Source: JAFECT01 sp036501825 (GTDB lineage Bacteria; Pseudomonadota; Alphaproteobacteria; Caulobacterales; Caulobacteraceae). From it: a DNA stretch of 64,000 nucleotides. Location: NCBI GenBank assembly GCA_036501825.1, contig DASXZP010000026.1, positions 248,001-312,000 on the forward strand. Reading direction: 5' to 3'. The notes under the pieces are model-generated. The model was given only the letters and a program-made list of their open reading frames with translations. It did no database searches and was not told the origin of the DNA. Each line of letters starts with the position of its first letter. The first letter of the stretch is position 1. The position numbers and the translations under genes were made by a program. Shown here piece after piece: positions 33,981 through 43,199 of the stretch.

Positions 33981-34430
33981 ATGTCTCTGGCAGGCGGCAA
34001 ACGTAAGAGCACTGCGAAGGCGGCGCCCGATGCAGCGATTAAACCGGATAAGACGTTACCCACACCGCTCCCGATAACGCGGCGCCGCCGTTCTGTGACT
34101 TACATGCCGTCGGACTGTGACGCGGTGGTGGGGTTCATGGGCCAGGGGTTTAGCCTGACGGCGTTCGCCGGAGAGATGGGCGTGTCGCGCGAAACCCTGG
34201 TCCGTTGGCGGCGCAAGCACCGCGCCTTTGACGCAGCAGTGAAGGCCGGCGAAGCGGCCCGGGCGCTGGCGCTCGAAAAGAAGCTGATGGCCGCGAACAG
34301 CGGCGCCAGCGTGTCGGCGCATGTGTTCGCGCTGAAGTGCGCCGTGCCCGAGGAGTGGCGCGACAAACCGGGCGCCGGCGAGGAAACGGGGGCGCCGATC
34401 AAACTGGAGCTCGCGATCCGCTTTGTCTGA
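33981..34430 (+). CDS. Terminase small subunit-like protein
   Basis: The 149-aa product has a central HTH (LTAFAGEMGVSRETLVRW) followed by a segment ending in EEWRDKPGAGEETG, a pattern shared with many phage terminase small subunits. It should recognise phage DNA for packaging. GGAGG precedes the ATG by eight bases. Its 3' end overlaps the terminase large subunit start by 8 nt. Confidence 0.75.
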   Translation: MSLAGGKRKSTAKAAPDAAIKPDKTLPTPLPITRRRRSVTYMPSDCDAVVGFMGQGFSLTAFAGEMGVSRETLVRWRRKHRAFDAAVKAGEAARALALEKKLMAANSGASVSAHVFALKCAVPEEWRDKPGAGEETGAPIKLELAIRFV

Positions 34431-35715
34431 GATCGAGATTCCGCGCGCCTTTCGGGACCTGTTCACCCCGGGCTGGCGCGATGCGGCGTACTATGGCGGG
34501 CGCGGCGGAGCGAAGTCGCATTCGGTGGCCGGGGCGCTGGTGCTGCTGGCGGCGCAGTCGCCGCTCCGCGTCGTCTGTGCGCGCGAGATTCAGGAGTCCT
34601 TGCGGGACTCGGTGAAGCAGTTGGTTGAAGACAAGATCGCGGCGTTCGGGCTGGAGGGTCATTTCCAGGCGCTGCGCGACGAGACGCGGGCGAAGAACGG
34701 CGGGCGGTTCGTCTATAAGGGCATGTGGCGCAATCCCGATGCGCTGAAATCGCTCGAGGGCGCCGACGTGTTCTGGGGCGAGGAGGCGAACCGTTTTTCG
34801 GCGCGCTCGCTGCGGCTGATCCGGCCGACCTTGCGCAAGCCGGGGTCGCGGATGATCTGGACCTGGAATCCGGAGTTCGATCACGATCCGATCGACAAGA
34901 TGTTTCGCGGCGAGGCGGGTCCGCCGCCGCCGTCGGCGGACTATCCGCTGGGCTCGATCGTGCGCGCGGTGTTGTGGCGCGACAATCCGTGGTTCGACGA
35001 CACGCCGCTGCGGGCGGAGCTGGCGCACGACTATAACGTGGATCCGCAGGCGGCGGAGCATGTGTGGGGCGGGGCCTATGTCGCGGCGGTGGCCGGGTCG
35101 TACTACACGAGCCAGCTCGCCGACGTGCGCGAGGAGGGGCGGATCACGGCGCTGAACCGCGATCCGGTGCTGCGGGTGCGCTGTTTCTGGGACTTGGGGC
35201 GGCGCGATGCGACGGCGATCTGGATCGCGCAGTTCGTGGCGCGCGAGGTGCGGGTGCTCGACTATGTCACGGGGCAGGGGCAGGAGCTGGGCTATTACAT
35301 CGCGCAGCTACGGGCGCGGGGGTGGGGCGAGGCGCTGCAGGTGCTGCCGCACGACGGACGCAATGTGAGCGTGATCGCTCAGGGATCGGCGGAGGAGCAG
35401 CTGCGCGCTGCCGGCTTCGAGGTCGAGACCGTGCCGAACCAGGGCAAGGGCGCGGCGCTGCAGCGGGTGGAGGCGGCGCGGCGGCTGTTTCCGCAGGTCT
35501 GGTTCAACGACACGCCCGATCTCGCGCAGGGTCTGAAGGCGCTGGCGGCCTATCACGAGAAGCGCGACGAGACGCGGAATGTGGGGCTGGGGCCGGAGCA
35601 CGACTGGGCGAGCGATCCGGCCGATGCTTTCGGGCTGATGTGCGTGGCGTACGAGGCGCCGCGGGCGGGGCGGATGCTGGGGCGGTTGCCGAGCCAGGCG
35701 CTGGGCGTGGTTTAG
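34423..35715 (+). CDS. terL: Terminase large subunit (PBSX-like)
   Basis: The 430-aa protein has the ATPase Walker A GGRGGAKSHS at residues 25-34, Walker B ADVFWGEEA, and the nuclease acidic residues in CFWDLGRRDA and HDWASDPADAFG. This is the motor that packages DNA into the head. No ATG occurs before residue 101, after Walker A, so the TTG at 34423 (GGAG 11 bases upstream) is the only reasonable start. Confidence 0.93.
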   Translation: MSEIEIPRAFRDLFTPGWRDAAYYGGRGGAKSHSVAGALVLLAAQSPLRVVCAREIQESLRDSVKQLVEDKIAAFGLEGHFQALRDETRAKNGGRFVYKGMWRNPDALKSLEGADVFWGEEANRFSARSLRLIRPTLRKPGSRMIWTWNPEFDHDPIDKMFRGEAGPPPPSADYPLGSIVRAVLWRDNPWFDDTPLRAELAHDYNVDPQAAEHVWGGAYVAAVAGSYYTSQLADVREEGRITALNRDPVLRVRCFWDLGRRDATAIWIAQFVAREVRVLDYVTGQGQELGYYIAQLRARGWGEALQVLPHDGRNVSVIAQGSAEEQLRAAGFEVETVPNQGKGAALQRVEAARRLFPQVWFNDTPDLAQGLKALAAYHEKRDETRNVGLGPEHDWASDPADAFGLMCVAYEAPRAGRMLGRLPSQALGVV

Positions 35716-35797
35716 AGAGTCCACGGCCTGCCCGCCGAAGCTTTAGCGGAGGCGGGACCACACGGAAAACACGGAACAGAAAAGTCGATGCTCGCGC

Positions 35798-35889
35798 GCT
35801 TTGTGAGCTTCGTGGTCATTGTCGATAAGCCCGCATGCGCCAGGCGCTCGGGATCGGATCAAAAAAATAGACCACGAAGCGCACCAAGC
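35798..35889. repeat. Inverted repeat with GACCACGAAG motif
   Basis: A 20-nt inverted repeat (35798-35817 and 35870-35889) with two mismatches is centred on GCTTCGTGGTC / GACCACGAAGC. Further related pieces (ACACGGAAAACACGGAAC at 35760, CGCACGAAAGAC at 35889) surround it. This is a dispersed ACACGAAG-type intergenic repeat of a style seen in many bacteria. It lies between terL and the next small gene. Confidence 0.6.
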
Positions 35890-35917
35890 GCACGAAAGAC
35901 GATGCACGCCCCTCGTT

Positions 35918-35969
35918 ACCCCACCCGCTCGCTTCGCGAGGCGACCCTCCCCTTCAAGGGGAGGGTGGA
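35918..35969. repeat. GC-rich repeat family C, partial copy
   Basis: The sequence contains CGCTTCGCGAGGCGACCCTC then the hairpin CCCTCCCCTTCAAGGGGAGGG. It is nearly identical to the right half of the element at 39019-39175. It ends about 20 bp before the GTG start of the small gene at 35989. Confidence 0.75.
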
Positions 35970-35988
35970 CACAAGAGGAGAGATCGAC

Positions 35989-36201
35989 GTGACCACCACC
36001 ATGGCCAACGACAAACACTACGCCGCCGTTGCGAAACAGCACGCGCAGAAGCCTAACGCTTTCATCGGCGCTGCTTTGAAGGGTGAGGCGGCGAAGACGA
36101 CCGCCAAGGCGGACATGGCACAGGCGAGCGGGAAGGGCGTGCCGGCCAGGGCGGTGGTTTCGAAGCTGGCCCCGGGGGTGAGCGCCGAGCAAGGTCTTTA
36201 A
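35989..36201 (+). CDS. Small Ala/Lys-rich prophage protein
   Basis: The 70-aa product (MANDKHYAAVAKQHAQKPN after a short leader) ends with EAAKTTAKADMAQASGKGVP and a further 20 residues. A GAGGAG site eight bases before the GTG at 35989 favours that start over the ATG at 36001. Its last 120 nt recur after the TPR gene (37824-37943). The function is unknown; small basic proteins at this position can be head decoration or assembly factors. Confidence 0.65.
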   Translation: MTTTMANDKHYAAVAKQHAQKPNAFIGAALKGEAAKTTAKADMAQASGKGVPARAVVSKLAPGVSAEQGL

Positions 36202-36283
36202 GCGATACTTACGATCATGAAGCCCGGAAGCGGCTGACGGTGATTTGCGTCTACGCAGCGTGTGCGACGCGCGCTAAGGTGCC

Positions 36284-37822
36284 GTGTGCGGATCAGAGCA
36301 GAGGGGGGCGGCGTTGCGGAGGATGTGGGGGCTGCGCTGGCTCGTGGCCGGTGCGATTTTTGTGATCATCTGGGCGATCGGGTCGGATGTCCCGCTCATC
36401 TTTCGCTTGGCCGCCGGCCAGCGACTGGCGCCGGGCTTTGGTTGGGCGGTCACGGCGGGCGTTGTTTTTCGGCTCGTGTTGATTGGCGCGGCCGGGGCCG
36501 TGCTTTTGCGAGCGCCGAGGATTCTACATTATATCCGCTGGCACGACTCCGCCGTCCTCGCGATGAACCGGGGCGACTATGGCCGCGCGATCGCAGCGTT
36601 TGACAAGGCGGTGGACGGCGGCATCGAACATCCTAACGCGCGCTTTTGGCGCGCTTGGTCCCATATGAATTTGGAGCATTACGACCGCGCGCTGGAGGAT
36701 TTCGATGCGCTTATTGCACGGTGGCCCCGCCGGATCGGCAGTCATTCCGGACGAGGTTCGGCCCTGCACGGGATGGGTGACTACGACGCCGCCCTAAAGA
36801 GCTATGACCGTGCCCTTCGGCTGGCGTCGCTCCCTTGGGCATTCTGGACTCCGCGCCTTGCGAGCCTCTCGTACAATCGCGGCCAGACGCGTTTCGCCAA
36901 TGGGGACTGCGACGGCGCCCTGACCGATTTCAGCCGTTTGATCCGTTTGGCGCCGCGAAAGTCTTACGGCTGGGCTGCGAGAGGGAGAGTGCACCGTAAA
37001 CTCAACTGCCACGACAGGGCCATCGCAGACTTCGACAAGGCGTTGAAGTTGGCGCCGGATAGCACGTGGGCTCGCTTCGAGCGTGGCCTCGCCTACGCGG
37101 ATTCGGACAGGCCGGCGCCTGCGATCGAGGATTTCGACGCCCTCGCGGCGCCCGCTTCTCCGGACGACATGAGATTTAGGGCGATCTTTCACCGGGGTCG
37201 CGCGCGGCTCGCACTGGGGGAAGACGCGCATGCAGCTGCTGACTTCACGGATGCGCTGGAGTTCATGCCTGGGGATCCGGACGTGCTTTACGGCCGTGCT
37301 TTCGCGCTCTGGCGTTTGAAAGCTGGCGACGCCGCCTTGGAAGACGTTAACGCTGCGCTTAGCGCACGGCCGGATGACGTGGGGAGCCTATTTTTGCGCG
37401 GTTACATTCACCTCGATCGCAGCGACTACCCGGCGGCGGTCGGGGATTTCGATCGTGCTGCGGCATTGGAGCCGGACGAGGCGAGCCACGAGGCCAACCG
37501 TGCCGGTGCGCGTGTAATGGCCGGCCATTTCGATGGAGCGCTGGCCGATTGTACTCGGCTGTTCGACCGGCCGGCGTGCGAGGGCATGGCGTACGCGACC
37601 CGGGGTTTGATCCGGTTGCACCAGGGCGCGCTCGCTGAAGCGATCAAAGACTACGAACAGGCGGTCGCGCTCGATCCGGATACGGCAAGCGTCCGCTATG
37701 GGCTCGGGGTGTGTAAACTGCGCGCCGGTCGCGAAACAGAAGGCCGCGTCGATATCGACGCCGCCTTGGCGGCAGACCCTGACGTCGCTCGCGATATGGC
37801 GCGGTTTCGCGTGACGCCGTAA
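36284..37822 (+). CDS. TPR-repeat membrane protein (cargo gene)
   Basis: The 512-aa product has two N-terminal hydrophobic helices (WLVAGAIFVIIWAIG and AVTAGVVFRLVLIGAAGAVL) followed by about ten tetratricopeptide repeats with the usual W/LG/Y...A...FDKAL...P spacing (for example DRAIADFDKALKLAPDS). It is probably a membrane-anchored protein-interaction scaffold. It is not a normal late phage gene and sits between two copies of a small-gene 3' end, so it is likely imported cargo. The start could be GTG 36284 or TTG 36314, the latter following AGAGGGGGG. Confidence 0.75.
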   Translation: MCGSEQRGAALRRMWGLRWLVAGAIFVIIWAIGSDVPLIFRLAAGQRLAPGFGWAVTAGVVFRLVLIGAAGAVLLRAPRILHYIRWHDSAVLAMNRGDYGRAIAAFDKAVDGGIEHPNARFWRAWSHMNLEHYDRALEDFDALIARWPRRIGSHSGRGSALHGMGDYDAALKSYDRALRLASLPWAFWTPRLASLSYNRGQTRFANGDCDGALTDFSRLIRLAPRKSYGWAARGRVHRKLNCHDRAIADFDKALKLAPDSTWARFERGLAYADSDRPAPAIEDFDALAAPASPDDMRFRAIFHRGRARLALGEDAHAAADFTDALEFMPGDPDVLYGRAFALWRLKAGDAALEDVNAALSARPDDVGSLFLRGYIHLDRSDYPAAVGDFDRAAALEPDEASHEANRAGARVMAGHFDGALADCTRLFDRPACEGMAYATRGLIRLHQGALAEAIKDYEQAVALDPDTASVRYGLGVCKLRAGRETEGRVDIDAALAADPDVARDMARFRVTP

Positions 37823-37823
37823 C

Positions 37824-37943
37824 GGCGAGGCGGCGAAGACGGCCGCTAAGCCGGACATCGCACAAGCGAGCGGCAAGGGCGTGCCGGCCAAGGCGGTGGC
37901 GTCGAAGCTGGGCCCGGCGCTGTCCACAGATAAGGGCTGCTGA
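37824..37943 (+). pseudogene. Remnant of a second copy of the 35989 small gene
   Basis: These 120 nt match 36082-36201 in register through the stop codon (about 95 identical positions by hand count). Translation gives GEAAKTAAKPDIAQASGKGV and further residues related to the intact gene. It begins one base after the TPR stop codon and has no start of its own. It marks the junction of an insertion or recombination. Confidence 0.75.
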
Positions 37944-37952
37944 GCGGCGGGT

Positions 37953-38267
37953 TCAGGTTTCCGCCGGTGGGGTCTCCGGGCGTTTCAGCCAGGTGCGGAG
38001 TTGCAGGCCGAGGCCTATGGCGACGAGGATTTCGAGAACGTCGGTCATCCACGGCTGTGGAAGGTGGAGGCGGTGCGGGCCGAAGAGGATCGACCAGGCC
38101 CAGAACAGTGTCCAAGCGAGCAAGAGCGGGCGAACCAACCATCTGTCGGCCACACGCTTGCGATCAGGCGGCAGGCTGGAGAGCCGCGATTGCACCCAGA
38201 AAAAACCGACGAACGCCACCGGGCCGGCGGTGAGCATCAGGACGACATACCAATCCGAAGCCGACAT
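37953..38267 (-). CDS. Small membrane protein on the minus strand
   Basis: The 104-aa product has about three hydrophobic segments (YVVLMLTAGPVAFVGFFW, LLLAWTLFWAWSILFG, VLEILVAIGLGLQL). No family is recognised. It runs against the late operon, directly beside the remnant at 37824, and fits the idea of a cargo segment between terL and portal. Confidence 0.6.
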   Translation of the reverse strand: MSASDWYVVLMLTAGPVAFVGFFWVQSRLSSLPPDRKRVADRWLVRPLLLAWTLFWAWSILFGPHRLHLPQPWMTDVLEILVAIGLGLQLRTWLKRPETPPAET

Positions 38268-38342
38268 GCGGGCGGTCCGTTCGCGGGCAGTTTACGACGG
38301 TTGCGGCATTTCACACAACATCCAGGAAGAGAGACCGAACCC

Positions 38343-38765
38343 ATGGCCACGACGGCGCAGAAGATCAAAGCTCAGGAGGGTGGACGCCCGCGGGTCACCA
38401 AGCGGGTGACGTTGGCGATGAGTGCGGGGGCGACGACGGATGGGGCGACGAGCGAGGCGATACCGGCGGGCGCTTGCGATTTTGCGTTCTGGTATCAGAA
38501 CCCGGCCGCGTTTTCGGGGTCGCCGACCAACGTCAATCTGACCATCGGGACGGCGAGCGGCGACGCGAGCTATGTCGCCGCGACCGACGTGAAGAGCGCG
38601 GCCGGGCGCACCAGCCTGGTGCAGGCGACGGGGCATGTGGCGGACCTGCAGGCGTGGCCGGCGGGGCAGGCGTTGCATGCGACGCTGACCGCGGTGGGCG
38701 GGACGAACCCGGCGGGGACGGTGACGGTGGGGGTGGAATACACGCCGCCGGATGGGGTGTTTTAG
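38343..38765 (+). CDS. Hypothetical phage structural protein
   Basis: The 140-aa product has a basic N-terminus (QKIKAQEGGRPRVTKRV) and a beta-rich Gly/Ala/Thr body (TNVNLTIGTASGDASYV, GTVTVGVEYTPPDG) resembling small head-decoration or fibre proteins. I do not recognise a family. It is on the late strand between the cargo block and the portal. Confidence 0.65.
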   Translation: MATTAQKIKAQEGGRPRVTKRVTLAMSAGATTDGATSEAIPAGACDFAFWYQNPAAFSGSPTNVNLTIGTASGDASYVAATDVKSAAGRTSLVQATGHVADLQAWPAGQALHATLTAVGGTNPAGTVTVGVEYTPPDGVF

Positions 38766-38772
38766 CGGCGAG

Positions 38773-38988
38773 TCAGTGAAATTGTGAGACGAGCCAGGGG
38801 ATGCGGTCGCGGGCCTCCCGTTCGGCGGTCTCTGCGGAATCGTAGAGCCCGGCGTAGAGGCCAACTTCATCGCCATCGGGCCGGCGCCAGACCTTTTGGT
38901 AACTGAAGACGCCGTCGGATCGCCGAACGATGCGAACAGCCTCGGTCCCGTCGTCCTTTTCCAGTTCTTTGATCAAGATATCGGTCAA
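38773..38988 (-). CDS. Hypothetical 71-aa protein
   Basis: The acidic 71-aa product (ILIKELEKDDGTEAVRIVRR, ending PWLVSQFH) has an open frame on the minus strand opposite no other gene. Its composition looks coding rather than shadow-like. The stop is 7 bp from the stop of the convergent gene. The function is unknown. Confidence 0.5.
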   Translation of the reverse strand: MTDILIKELEKDDGTEAVRIVRRSDGVFSYQKVWRRPDGDEVGLYAGLYDSAETAEREARDRIPWLVSQFH

Positions 38989-39018
38989 AGCGGCTCCCCT
39001 GACGAACTCATTCTAGTC

Positions 39019-39175
39019 GACCCTCACCCAAAGGGGGAGGGTGGCGCGCAGCGCCGGGTGGGGGGCCAGGCGCGACGTACGGAGCGCTTTGCGCCGCCTG
39101 CAGTTTTCGAAGGCGGCGCTTGTTACCCCACCCCACTCGCTTCGCGAGGCGACCCTCCCCTTGAAGGGGAGGGTG
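39019..39175. repeat. GC-rich repeat family C, full copy
   Basis: The element starts with ACCCTCACCCAAAGGGGGAG and ends with ACCCTCCCCTTGAAGGGGAG plus GGT, each end being a small hairpin. Inner arms GGGTGGGGGGCC and TTACCCCACCCC are complementary in part. The right half repeats at 35918. It ends about 20 bp before the portal gene start. Confidence 0.75.
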
Positions 39176-39197
39176 CAACATTGGAAGTCCAAAGCGC

Positions 39198-41399
39198 ATG
39201 TCAAATCTACCGTCCGCCCTCGACCTTGATGAGGACTATCTGCTGCGGGTGTGTCTGGAGGCGGAGCGGGAGTCGGTTGGGTTTGAGAATGACTATGATC
39301 TGTCGCAGGACCGGATCGAGGCGCTGAATTATTACCGCGGGCGCATGCCCGACATGGGCGTGCCGGAGAACCGGTCCAAGGCGCAGTCGACCGATGTGGC
39401 GGATGCGATCGAGACGGTGTTGCCGGACCTCGTGGAGATTTTCATCGGCGGCGAGGATGTCGCGACCTTTCAGGCGCAGAATGCGTCGGATGAGGCGGCG
39501 GCGAAGCAGGAGACCGAGGTCGTCAACGACGCGATCCTGCGGCAGAACGACGGGTTCGACCTGTTTTACACGTCCATCAAGGACGCGCTGCTATCGAAGA
39601 CCGGGGTGATTAAGTGGTGGTGGGAGACGCATGACCGATCGACCACCGAGCTGTTCAGCGGCAAGAGCCTGTATGAGCTGACCCTGGCGCGGCAGGCGGC
39701 GGCGAACGATCCGTGGACCTTTGTGGAGGACGTGCGGCAGGACCCGTTCGACGTGGAGGCGGCGCGGGAAGCGCTGATGGACGGGCTTCCGGCGCCGGAG
39801 GCGACCTTCAGTTTCAGCGTGCGCTATGACGGGCGCGGGGGGCGGGTGCGGGTCGAGACCGTGGCGCCGGAGGATTTTTCGGTCGCGCGCGACACGGTGA
39901 AACTGCGCGAGGCGACGTATTGCTGCATGCGCTCGCGGCCCCGCGCGCAGGACCTGATCGCCATGGGCTATGACGCGGACAAGGTCGCAAGCCTGCCGCC
40001 CTATGGCGCGCCGTCGCTGGCGGACCAGGTGCAGCAGGCGCGCGATACCGCCGGCGAGCAGACGCAGTTCATGGCGGCGTCGCAGTCGGATACGTACCTG
40101 CGCCAGGTGCAGATCGTCGAGCACTTCATCCGCCTGGTCGGCGACGACGGCAAGCCGGCGATCTGGCGGGTGGTGACGGGCGGATCGGACGCCGGCGGTG
40201 TGGTCCTGGAAACCGAGCGGGTGAACCGCATCCAGTTCGCCGCCATCACGCCCTATCCGATGACGCACCGGTTCTATGGCCGCAGTGTCGCGGACCTGTT
40301 GATCGAGATTCAGCGGATCAAGACCGCCCTGACCCGGATGCTGCTCGACAGCGGCTATTTCGCGCTGAACCAGCGCGTCCAGGTCGACATGAACAAGGCG
40401 ACCGAGTTCACCATCGACGACCTGTTGCGCCAGGAACCGGGGATACCGGTCAGGGTGCGCGGCGGGTCGGACGCGGTGGCGCCGTTGCAGTCGGGGGAGC
40501 TGGGCTTCGATGTCGCCGGCGCGCTCGAGCTGATGAGCGTGGCGGCGGAGAACCGGTCGGGGATTTTGCGCAATTCGCAGGGGCTGAACCCCGACACCCT
40601 GCACGACACCGCGACCGGCGCGATGGCCATGTTGAGCAATGCGCAGAAGCGGGTGCGGATGATCGCGCGCATCTTCGCCGAGACCGGGTTCAAGGACCTG
40701 TGGCTGGGCGTGCACGCGATGCTGCGCACGCACGCGGAGCGGCCGCTGGTGGTGCGCCTGACCGGGGGCTGGACGCCGGTGGATCCGACGAGCTGGTCCG
40801 AGCGCGACGACATGACCATTCTGCTGGGTGTCGGCTCCGGCGGCCAGACGCAGGCGATGCAGACGGGACAGGCGCTGCTGGCGCTGATCCAGCAGGTGGG
40901 CGAACAGCAAGCCGCCATGGGCGTCGAGATCGTCAGCGCCCAGAATGTGTACAACGCGATCGAGCAGTTCGTGACGCGGGGGCTGGGGTTCAGCGACCCG
41001 CAGCGGTTCATCACCGACCCGGCGCCGCAGCTGGCGCAGATGCGGGCGCAGCCGCCGGGACCGCCGCAGGCGCCGCCGCCGGACCCGTTGACCGCCGCGC
41101 AGATACAGAGCCTGCAGACGCAGTCGCAGATCGCGCAACAACGCGCCGCCGCCGATGGGCAGCGGGCGCAGGCGCAGTTTGCGGCCGACCAGCAGCAGGC
41201 GGCGGCGAAACTGCAGCACGACCAGGCGATGAGCCTGGCGAAGATCCAGGCGGACGCGGAGGTGGCGCGCTATCGCGCCGGCCTGGATGCGCAGCTGGCG
41301 CGCGAGAAGCTCGCGGCGGACATGGCGCTGAAGCGGGAAACCGCGGCGGCGGCAGCGCGGCCCGCGCGCGACGCCGAGGCGCAGGCAGCCGAGGCCTAG
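39198..41399 (+). CDS. Portal protein (podovirus type)
   Basis: The 733-aa length and content fit P22-like/podoviral portals: an N-terminal helical region with LNYYRGRMPDMGVPENRSKA, ITPYPMTHRFYGRSVADLL (the conserved portal stem region), a GLNPDTLHDTATGAMAML segment, and a long Gln/Ala-rich C-terminal coiled region (from about residue 630) that resembles the P22 portal barrel. It forms the head vertex through which DNA passes. GGAAG lies upstream of ATG 39198. Confidence 0.88.
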   Translation: MSNLPSALDLDEDYLLRVCLEAERESVGFENDYDLSQDRIEALNYYRGRMPDMGVPENRSKAQSTDVADAIETVLPDLVEIFIGGEDVATFQAQNASDEAAAKQETEVVNDAILRQNDGFDLFYTSIKDALLSKTGVIKWWWETHDRSTTELFSGKSLYELTLARQAAANDPWTFVEDVRQDPFDVEAAREALMDGLPAPEATFSFSVRYDGRGGRVRVETVAPEDFSVARDTVKLREATYCCMRSRPRAQDLIAMGYDADKVASLPPYGAPSLADQVQQARDTAGEQTQFMAASQSDTYLRQVQIVEHFIRLVGDDGKPAIWRVVTGGSDAGGVVLETERVNRIQFAAITPYPMTHRFYGRSVADLLIEIQRIKTALTRMLLDSGYFALNQRVQVDMNKATEFTIDDLLRQEPGIPVRVRGGSDAVAPLQSGELGFDVAGALELMSVAAENRSGILRNSQGLNPDTLHDTATGAMAMLSNAQKRVRMIARIFAETGFKDLWLGVHAMLRTHAERPLVVRLTGGWTPVDPTSWSERDDMTILLGVGSGGQTQAMQTGQALLALIQQVGEQQAAMGVEIVSAQNVYNAIEQFVTRGLGFSDPQRFITDPAPQLAQMRAQPPGPPQAPPPDPLTAAQIQSLQTQSQIAQQRAAADGQRAQAQFAADQQQAAAKLQHDQAMSLAKIQADAEVARYRAGLDAQLAREKLAADMALKRETAAAAARPARDAEAQAAEA

Positions 41400-41444
41400 G
41401 GATAGCCCAGACGTTTTTGAATTCTCTTCATGAGGCGATAGGCC

Positions 41445-42302
41445 ATGTCCGACGACTGGACCGACGACGACAGCGACGATCAGAGCGCCGATATTTCGGA
41501 TTCGGCGCCCGAGAACGCCGACGCGGGCGACAGCGGCGTTTCCACGACGCCGCTCGATCTCTCAGCGCTGGCCGGTGGCGCGACGCCGTTGACGGGCGCA
41601 GGGCCCGCGGTCGATCTGAGCGGGGACACGAGCGGGCCCGATCCCGCAGCGTTCTCAGGCGCCAACCTGGGCCTGACCGGGGATCCGGCGGTGCTCGATC
41701 CGTCGGCGGACGCGAACGGCGCCGACGGCGCGGCCTCCGGATCGTGGCTCGAGGCGTTGGCGAGCGGCGGGTTCGACAACCCGGCCGACCGCATCTACGC
41801 CTCGCCGACGGATTCGCAGGAAAAGTTCATCCCGCAAGTGCTGGCTGACAGCGCAGGCGCGAGCGGCGCGGTGGCGCAAAGTCTCGTCCCGCCACCGGGC
41901 GCCGATGGTGAATCGGGCGCGCAGACCTCCGTGCCGGTCGTCGCGCAGGCGGGGGCGAACGGCCCACCGCTGGTCAACCCGAACACCGGCCAGCCCTATC
42001 CGGACGGCGTACATAGCGAAGGCGGCTGGCTGGTCGACGGGAAGGGCGCGCTGGCCGACCCGGACACGGGGCGGGCGTTGGCCTACGCGTCGAACGGCCG
42101 TACCGACTTGAGCCACGCCGTCCACCGGCCGGGCCCGACGGAACGGGATCCGGTGATCGCCCAGATCGCGGCCCAGCATCCGGGAATGAATCCCCCTGGG
42201 CTTGTGGTCGATCCCGAGACCGGCGTGATGAAACGCTACGTTCCTGGAAAGCCAGGCGCCGGCCCGACCCTGGTTCCGGTGACGGCCGACGAGCAACAGT
42301 AG
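41445..42302 (+). CDS. Acidic, low-complexity prophage protein
   Basis: The 285-aa product starts with an Asp/Ser-rich tract (SDDWTDDDSDDQSADISDSA) and continues Gly/Pro/Ala-rich with NPNTGQPYPDG and LVVDPETGVMKRY near the C-terminus. It may be disordered. The position after the portal suggests a virion or assembly role, but no family is recognised. Confidence 0.65.
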   Translation: MSDDWTDDDSDDQSADISDSAPENADAGDSGVSTTPLDLSALAGGATPLTGAGPAVDLSGDTSGPDPAAFSGANLGLTGDPAVLDPSADANGADGAASGSWLEALASGGFDNPADRIYASPTDSQEKFIPQVLADSAGASGAVAQSLVPPPGADGESGAQTSVPVVAQAGANGPPLVNPNTGQPYPDGVHSEGGWLVDGKGALADPDTGRALAYASNGRTDLSHAVHRPGPTERDPVIAQIAAQHPGMNPPGLVVDPETGVMKRYVPGKPGAGPTLVPVTADEQQ

Positions 42303-42314
42303 GGGATCAACTGG

Positions 42315-43092
42315 ATGCTCGGCGTGAAGAACGATGGCTTTGCACCGGGGCAGATGTCGCAGGTGGAGCTCAACCTGCGCACGCCGCCGCCGGGGACATC
42401 GGCGGGGAGGATATCCGTGCCGTCATGGTTTCCGCAGGGGACGAGCGGCGGCGCCGCGACGAGTCCACTGAGCGACCAAGGGGCCGAGTGGTTAAAAGGC
42501 CGGGAAAAAAATTCTGTGATCATGACGCCGGACATTGCGCGCAGGCAGTATTCAATCACCCAGTTCGACGATGCGTCGAAAACCTACATCGACAGCTCCG
42601 GTCATCGAACCTTCGGCTACGGTCACGTGTTGACCGACGCCGATGCGCGGGACGGTTTGACGGTCGCCAGCCTCTCGCAAATGACCCCGGCGGAAAAGCA
42701 GGACCTAGCCGATCGTCTCTTCACGCAAGACGTTCAGACGCACTTCAATAACGTCGCAGCGCGGCTCGGGCAGGCTACGATCAGCCAGCTACGACCCAAT
42801 CAGGTCGACGCGTTGATCGGCGACGACTTCAACGCGGGGAGCAACGCCGCTCTCGGCACGAACATGATCCAGGCCATTCGGCGGGGCGACGATCAGGGGC
42901 GCTGCCGGCGAGTTCAACGCCTGGCACACCACCGACCGGCATGGACGCCACATGCTCCAGCGTGGCCTCGTTCCCCGAAACCTGGAAGAGCAAGCGATTT
43001 GGACGAATGGCGACTATCGCCTGGTCCCCGACTCCGATCCCAGGGTCGCGGCAATCGTGGCGCGGGAAGGCCGGCCGCGCCGACAACAGTAA
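42315..43092 (+). pseudogene. GH24-like phage lysozyme, frameshifted
   Basis: The first frame gives ITQFDDASKTYIDSSG then GYGHVL and QLRPNQVDALIGDDFNAGS, the pattern of T4/P22-type lysozymes. After AIRRGDDQG the frame is lost; the neighbouring frame continues GAAGEFNAWHTTDRHGRHML, then QRGLVPRNLEEQAIW to a TAA at 43092, exactly the lysozyme C-terminus. One extra G in the GGGG at 42896-42899 explains the break. Where the catalytic Glu is expected there is Asp-Asp, so the enzyme may already have been inactive. A separate intact endolysin is at 59190. Confidence 0.75.
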
Positions 43093-43199
43093 CATACGCG
43101 TGAGTTTTCGTTTTGTTCTTGTTTGTGACCTTGGCTTTTGCTAAGACCGCGACGCTTTCAGCAGTTGAAGCTCAAGAACTCCGGTCTGGGGAAAAAATC

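Noticed and set aside
42880..42910. Programmed frameshift in the lysozyme-like gene
   Set aside because: There is no classical slippery heptamer or obvious stimulatory structure; a one-base G-run insertion is simpler.
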